From Capitella teleta (taxonomy: Eukaryota > Annelida > Polychaeta > Capitellidae), in the NCBI GenBank assembly GCA_000328365.1, contig KB296270.1, positions 138,869 to 202,868 of the forward strand: a stretch of 64,000 nt of DNA, read 5' to 3'. The stretch's first letter is position 1. Each line of letters starts with the position of its first letter. The notes beneath the pieces are model-generated. The model made no database searches. It was given only the letters and a program-made list of their open reading frames with translations, and was not told the DNA's origin. Both the position numbers and the translations under genes were made by a program. This document shows, piece by piece, positions 58,204 through 64,000 of the stretch.

Positions 58204-58586
58204 CTATCCTAGCTTTGGAAAATGTATTTTCTACGTAGCAGAAGCTAGGAATTTACATTCTGATACATGAGTTAAAAAAACAAACAAACAAACAAACAAA
58301 AAACAACTTATTTCTGTGAGACATACTTTCTGTTTTGCAAAATTGCGTCATACTTGCTTTGAACCATCATTAAACACTAGGAAATCTGAAAACTATGGTG
58401 CTTTACATTCTTTATACCAGCCGAGTTTTTAAAATTGTTCTTCGGAAAGGTCAACTTTCAAACTTTCACTTCGCTTTTTTTTCTATCCCCTCCCCCCAAT
58501 CCGTTGCAAAATTAATTATATCTGTGATTTCTTCTTTACCGGTGTAACAGTCTCTATGTTACTGGTGTAACAGTCTCTCCTGGTTT

Positions 58587-58697
58587 GTATAGTTCCAGGA
58601 CTTCATGCTCTAGGAATAGTAGTCCGGCAGACTACTATTCCTACGGCATATGTAGTCCTACCATTCATTAGGATTGATAGTCCCGGTGGAACTATAC
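58587..58697. repeat. Palindromic MITE-like unit, 111 bp
   Basis: Outer arms GTATAGTTCCA and TGGAACTATAC enclose a second perfect stem, AGGAATAGTAGTC (58612-58624) and GACTACTATTCCT (58630-58642), with a 5-nt loop. It is non-coding and fits a fold-back or MITE-type element. Confidence 0.75.
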
Positions 58698-59608
58698 ATA
58701 CTAGGATGGATGGTCCGCTGCATTAGATTAGAGCCAATAACAATTATACAGGGCGTGAAATGGTGTTTATTACGATTGGAACAACTTTAAATTAGCTAGA
58801 TTGACTGCTTGCTTCAATTTTCGATCTTTATTTTTCAACTTGTACAGATTCCTTTCGGTCACTGACAGGATGATGTAAGGACTGATTCACCTATCCTTTT
58901 CCTTGCCGCTCCTCCTAGCTGTCTGCTCGATTACAATCTGGAACAGACAACATATTTCTGTCAGAACATTATTACAGTTTACCGAATTAAAAGTCACCTG
59001 GAATCAGGCCTTTGCTGGCACAGAGATACTCGTTAGGGGTAGTGCTTTTAGCTTGACCTGTGGGCTATTCCTTTGACACATGTCGTACTTGGAGACCAAA
59101 TCCCGAACTGAGTTAACCATATTAATTTGACAATCAGAAACGTCGTCAAACCGTGTCGTACGTCGTATCCCGTCCAAGATGAATAGTGTACATTTACATA
59201 TAGCATAAAACGTGGATTGTGAAAAAAAGGGAATACAATAAATGCAGAGGCGCAGGTGTGGAAGCGTAACTTATCTTCTTATTCAAATGAAAATTATACC
59301 TTCCCTTGTTGAGTGAATTTCAGGTGAACTTCTCTCCATCTCATCCTCTTCAATCACTAAACGACGCCACTCTTCTGCCTCTTGAACCTCCATTGATGTA
59401 CTCATATTTGGTTGGCTAGCAGGAACTTCATTTCTAATCCGCCTGATTGCTCTGTAGTTGAATGAACCTCTCCGCAGCTAAAAAATAAAATAAAATAAAA
59501 AATAAAATAAAATAAAAATAAAATAAATAAAAATAGAAAACAGATCTGTATATTGGACCATGAAAAAAAAAGAATACAGCATTACTTCGGTCAATGCATC
59601 ATTATTTA
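58698..59608. other. Non-coding stretch before the LTR element
   Basis: No gene recognised. A (TAAAA)n simple repeat lies at 59479-59536. Confidence 0.65.
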
Positions 59609-59796
59609 GTAGTGCCTCGTTCAAGCACCGTGAACAAATTCATATGTCGAACAGTGATTGAGCAGATACGCTCAGGGATCCCCCAGGGGATCTCCCGTCT
59701 GCACTAACCAGAATATATACCAGGCATGCTCGTCAATAAAGATAGTGAATTCAGTAGAGCCCAATTGACTCGTGTGTTTCATTGGGCTCCTACAAT
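59609..59796 (+). repeat. 5' LTR of the Ty3/gypsy element
   Basis: 188 bp with a TATA-like tatatacc and an AATAAA; ends tcctacaat. Boundaries are uncertain by 2-3 bp. No clear short target duplication was seen. Confidence 0.88.
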
Positions 59797-62322
59797 TGGT
59801 GACCCTGAAACGTTGATTTGCATATGCAATCAGTTGTATCCCCCTAGGGTGCAGATACCCTATGCAGCCCCGTCACCGCCTAGTCGTGCAACCACGCTAG
59901 TCGCTTCTACAAACAAGACATGCCCGAAGCTGATGTTGCCGCCGCTGCTGCCGCTGTAGCAGGTGGTGTTCTGAATCTTCTGCTGGTTTTTTCAAGCTGA
60001 AGCGCAGTTCGCGCTGCGCGGCATCGTCTCAGGTGAGACGAAGTACTACTACGTGGTGGCCGCGTTGGACTCAACCACCGCACAGCGAGCCACGTCAGTC
60101 CTGCAGGACCCGCCAGCTGGTGATACGAAGTATCTAGGCCTCAAAGACTTTTTACTTGGAGCGTTTGAACCGACAGAAGCAGAGAGAGGAGAGCGCCTAC
60201 TGGCAGTATCGGACCTGGGTGATGGTAAACCCTCCGAGCTCGCTGATCGTATCCTGGCCCTGAACGGCACTGCCCCTCAGCATTCTTTTGCTGCGCAGGC
60301 TGTTTTTACAGGCTTTGCCGGCAGCAGTGAGGAACGCCATCTCCACTTCGCCACCTAAGGACCTGCGACAGCTCGCCTTGGAAGCTGACAAGGTCACCGC
60401 CTCCTGTGCAGGCTCGTTCTTTGTCGCTTCTGCTACAGAACAACCCGCTACCGCACCAGTGGTCCTCGCACTCGGCACTACAAGAACGTCCCGCCGTCTG
60501 TGTGCCATCAACGGTTCGGCCGCAGTGCTAAGCGATGCTGCTTGCCCTGCGACTGGACAACAGAACCACCACGCGCCAGGGAAACGCCGAGGCAGGCCCG
60601 CGCTAGTGACCAGCGTGGGTCCGTGCTCCTCATGAGACACTTTGTTCACGGTTAGAGACTCCAACACAGGCCTAGTGTTTTTAGTGGACACAGGTGCACA
60701 AGTATCAGTCATCCCGGCAACCTCAACTGATCGAGCCCTTGGACAGTGTCAAGATGCAGTGCAGCTTCAAGCCGCCAACGACACCCCCATCCCCACGTAT
60801 GGGTCAAGCGACGTGAGATCGCTGGGTTCCACTTGGTTTCTTCAGCAGGCACCTCAGACCCCCCCGAGCGCCAGTACAGCACCTTCTATAGGGAGCTACT
60901 GGCAGCTTACTTGGCAATCAGGCACTTAAAATTCCAGCACTCCATTGAAGGGAGAGAGTGTGTTCTCGTCACCGATCATCAACCATTGACGCTCGCCTGG
61001 AAGAAAGTTGGAGATCCGAGGTCGTCAAGGCAACAGCGACATTTGCCGGTGATCTCAGAGATGATGACTAACGTTCAACACCGAAGGGGCAGCAGCAACA
61101 TAGTGACTGATGCACTGTCCAGAGCGCCTCTGGACGTAGTTACTCTCACTCTCAGCCATGATGAGATCGCAGAAGCCCAACGTGAATGCCAAAAAGTGCA
61201 TGATCTAAGGACCGCCATCACCAGCCTACAGCTCCGCGATGTACAGTTCAAAGAGGATGCCACTAGCATCCTGTGCGACGTCTCCCAATGACACCCCAGA
61301 CTCGTGGTACCCCCGACCCTAGCTGCGACGCAGAGTGTTTGACACACTACACGGACTAAGTCACCCTGCGGTTCGAGGATCACAAAATCTCATTGCGCAG
61401 CGCTTTGTGTGGCATCGCATACGGAAGGATGTTGCAGAGTGGTGTCGAGCTTGCACAGCCTGTTTGCTCGCAAAAATCCACGTGCATGCCAAGGCCCCAG
61501 TAACCCGCATCCCAGTCACATCGGCCCCCTTTGACCAAGTACATGTGGACATCATTGGGCCCTTACCGCCGTCTCGAGGGTACTCCTATCTGTTCACTGT
61601 GATCGACCGACACTCCCGCTGGCCGGAAGCACTGCCGATGAAAAGTATCGCAGCCAAGGAATGCGCACAGACCTTCCTGCATAGCTGGGTGTCACGTTAC
61701 GGGGTGCCCACAGACATCACCAGCGATCGAGGTCGGCAATTCACCTCCAACCTTTGGAACGAGGAAGCTACGTCTCTCGGGTCCAAGTTGCACCGGACCA
61801 CTGCCTACCACCCACAGGCCAACGGCATGGTAGAACGGATGCACCGCACCTTGAAGGCAGCCCTACGAGCCCGTCTCATCGGACCAGATTGGATGGGTCA
61901 GCTACCGTGGGTGCTGCTTGGTTTGCGCGTGGCGCATGAGAAGGACTTGGATGCCGCCCCGGCAGACTTAGTCTTCAGACACAGACCAAGGTTACATGGA
62001 GACCTGCTTCCCCTAGGGACGGCTCGTACACCACCTAACGTGCCAGAGCACCCTAGCCACCACGGCACACCAAACAGTGCAGTGCCTGCCTCACTGTCCA
62101 GAGCAACAGAGGTGTTCATCCGAGTGGGGCCCATAGAAGACCGCTGGACACACCGTACTCGGGTCCCTACAAAGTTCTCTGTCACAGCGCAAAGACCTTC
62201 GTACTCGAAGTCAAGGGTCGGCAAGAGACAGTCTCGATCGACCGCCTTAGGGCAGCCGCTACAACAACTCGCAGTGGGAGGGAGAGTCGCCCGCCACTCC
62301 GTCTCGGTGTGGGGGAACCCAT

Positions 62323-62510
62323 GTAGTGCCTCGTTCAAGCACCGTGAACAAATTTATGTGTCGAACAGTGATTGAGCAGATACGCTCAGGGATCCCCCAG
62401 GAGATCTCCCGTCTGCACTAACCAGTATATATACCAGGCATGCTCGTCAATAAAGATAGTGAATTCAGTAGAGCCCAATTGACTCGTGTGTTTCATTGAG
62501 CTCCTACAAT
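62323..62510 (+). repeat. 3' LTR of the Ty3/gypsy element
   Basis: Same length as the 5' LTR with about 2.7 percent difference. Preceded by a purine-rich gtgggggaa, a likely polypurine tract. Confidence 0.88.
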
Positions 62511-63347
62511 CTAATGGGATGACAGGAAGCGGAAGATTACCCACCTTGAAATTTAATAATGCAGTCCTGTGGATCGTTCACTTTCTCGAAGCTGTGATGC
62601 CTTCCAGGTAGGACTTAGTCGTCAAATAATTTCCGATGCCCCTCAACCCAGAAGTATTTCAAACTTTCTTTGTGAATACAAATTAATGCGCTTGTTTCAA
62701 CATTAATATATCCACCCTAAGGAATTTTTGTGATCGGCGCATGATCAACCTTTCCAAGTCATTCCTCATGAGTGTATAGTCATCAGGGATATATAGTCCA
62801 AGCTTCTGCTACCTAGAAAATATATTTTACATAGCTAGGATAGGTAGTCCTACTAGGACAACTATATCCTAGTAGGACTACTATTGCCAGATAAATTGCT
62901 AGGAATGGTGATCCGTAGTAGTCCTTCGACTATCTTTCCAGTAGGACTATACATGCTGTTACACCGGCACTCACATTATCTAAATGCCGCTTAACAAAAG
63001 AGCGCGCAAAAAGTAAGTGCAGCTGGTTACCAAGGCAACATGATTTTAATCAATGAAAAATTGGTATATTTAATTGTTTCGGCGCCTATGATTTCAAATG
63101 CAAATTATGGCATTAGAAATTGAGAGCATAAGATTTTGGTATGGAGGATTGAGGAATATAATATAATTTAGCAGTCCATGTGAACGATACAGATTGAAAA
63201 TGAATACTGTCTGTGTGAAAATAAAGAAGAAAAAAGGGGGAACAAATCGTGTGAGCACTTCTTTCTCAGAGAGAATTAAAGCAATACCTGCCTGCCGATT
63301 AATATTACGAGTACTATCAAGCGAGATTTCATTCGACCTGGCGCATC
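62511..63347. other. Flank between LTR element and third SDR promoter, with AGTCCTA repeats
   Basis: Contains the inverted repeat cluster at 62788-62955. No gene recognised otherwise. Confidence 0.65.
62788..62955. repeat. AGTCCTA palindromic repeat cluster, right side
   Basis: Contains the perfect stem TAGTCCTACTAGGA and TCCTAGTAGGACTA with an 8-nt loop, and outer tatagtcc and ggactata. Its first 70 bp are the inverted partner of 58188-58256. ggtgtaacag near 58540-58575 also recurs inverted just beyond this cluster. Confidence 0.8.
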
Positions 63348-63354
63348 TATATAA
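63348..63354 (+). promoter_or_regulatory. TATA box of third SDR copy
   Basis: TATATAA located 70 nt upstream of the TG-type leader and 76 nt before the ATG at 63424. The surrounding promoter is not alignable with the other two copies, so it is older or unrelated. Confidence 0.45.
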
Positions 63355-63423
63355 CCAACGGCATTATACTACAAGCAATATTTGTCTTGGTTCAAGACAT
63401 CCAATATTTCACTGGAAAAAAAT

Positions 63424-63488
63424 ATGAGTTGGGTCCAAGCAAGTCGGTTCGTGAATAAAGTGGCCGTCGTTACATCATCGACCAAAGG
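63424..63488 (+). CDS. DHRS4-like: Exon 1 of another DHRS4-like SDR gene (continues beyond window)
   Basis: 65 nt encoding [22 protein letters not shown], the same length and phase as the other two first exons but diverged at the N-terminus. Donor gtgggt. The remaining exons would lie past 64000; none is seen in the last 500 bp. Confidence 0.82.
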
Positions 63489-63785
63489 GTGGGTACAAAT
63501 TTGAACCTCACTTCCAGTTAACTACTTAGTGATAAGCACAGACTGTTGATATTTATTCATTGAAATGCATAGAATAGAAACCAACAAAGAAATTGTCCTT
63601 TCTATGTTAAAAAAAAAGAAAAAAAGTAGTATATGTGTCATTTGAATAATACTCATGTATATCTCAATTTACGTCTATCGACCAATCAGAGATCAGCGTG
63701 ACTGCATGCGGAGCAATCCATCCTCTTGGCGGTAACCAAGCGAATTATGACGTATACTGTCATATATATATACTATATATGACAG

Positions 63786-63831
<46 letters not shown>

Positions 63832-64000
63832 ATTAGTAGTATCTCTACGGTATGAAAGAGGTAAAGGTTCCGAGGAAATGCGTCTCTGCTGATAAGATAT
63901 CTATCATTCGACGCTGTACAGACTCAAGAAGTAATATATCTTTCTTCAAATACGGTGACGAAATCAGTGAAGCATATTCTAATAAAGGGCTCGCTAGCGT
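63489..64000. other. Start of intron 1 of the third SDR copy
   Basis: Carries an AT dinucleotide tract (about 63793-63829) next to an inverted repeat (about 63753-63792). No exon seen. Confidence 0.6.
63753..63829. repeat. (TA)n tract with flanking inverted repeat
   Basis: Arms tatactgtcatatat and atatatgacagtata, then an uninterrupted TA run of more than 30 bp. Cruciform-prone. Confidence 0.85.

Larger units (their letters stand above)
59609..62510 (+). mobile_element. Ty3/gypsy LTR retrotransposon, broken
   Basis: Two direct LTRs of 188 bp bound a shortened internal region. Parts visible in order: gag-like (about 59990-60360), aspartic protease (about 60640-60790, LVDTGAQVSVIP), RNase H (about 60850-61180, VTDHQPL and DALSRAP), and integrase (about 61335-62000, zinc-finger HPAVRG region and core with DIIGPLPPSRGYSYLFTVID). 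A primer-binding-like ttggtgaccctga follows the 5' LTR. The element is broken with several breaks. The LTRs differ at about 5 of 188 positions, so insertion is fairly recent. It sits between inverted AGTCCTA repeats. Confidence 0.92.

Noticed and set aside
60197-62338. Long minus-strand frames across the LTR element
   Set aside because: Antisense shadows of its coding strand.

Overview
The window is eukaryotic, from an intron-rich animal genome. Coding exons are short, flanked by GT/AG sites, and make up a small part of the sequence. The proteins are metazoan: two kainate-type ionotropic glutamate receptors and a DHRS4-like short-chain dehydrogenase. Repeats include hAT, Tc1, Ty3/gypsy, a 172-bp satellite and simple repeats. 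The receptors resemble GRIK proteins but differ from vertebrate ones at many positions, so I infer an invertebrate and do not name a species. The assembly has one gap of 283 N.

Positions 1-22943 hold two kainate receptor genes pointing tail to tail. Gene 1 (+, 6-10206, 12 exons in view) enters the window inside its amino-terminal domain and is complete to its stop. Gene 2 (-, 22943-12469, 13 exons in view) lacks only the signal-peptide exon. Intron positions and phases match almost one for one, so the two are paralogs, probably from an inverted duplication. Gene 2 has no intron at the pore-loop site where gene 1 has one, and several of its introns are only 48-59 nt. Both keep the pore glutamine, the M3 gating motif and nearly all agonist-contact residues.

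Positions 22944-40449 are long non-coding sequence in which I recognise no gene. It holds a GGA-rich polypurine tract and a G-rich run. The missing first exon of gene 2 may lie here.

Positions 40450-47510 are repeat-rich. A 2049-bp non-autonomous hAT-like element has a perfect 8-bp target duplication. Beyond the gap, two arrays of a 172-bp satellite face each other in inverted orientation around a spacer of about 800 bp, which carries an exon-like ORF with its own poly(A) signal. A decayed Tc1-like transposon follows.

Positions 49319-64000 are a recently duplicated SDR locus. One DHRS4-like gene is complete in nine exons (49451-55260, 268 aa). Its promoter and first exon recur almost unchanged at 57019-57217 without following exons, and a more diverged first exon lies at 63424. 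The gene's first intron contains a Tc1 remnant and an LTR-element gag-like fossil. Between the second and third first exons lie palindromic 'AGTCCTA' repeats and a fairly young, broken Ty3/gypsy element with two LTRs.

The receptor pair would act in glutamate signalling at the plasma membrane. The SDR locus is a separate, expanding family of carbonyl reductase-like genes.
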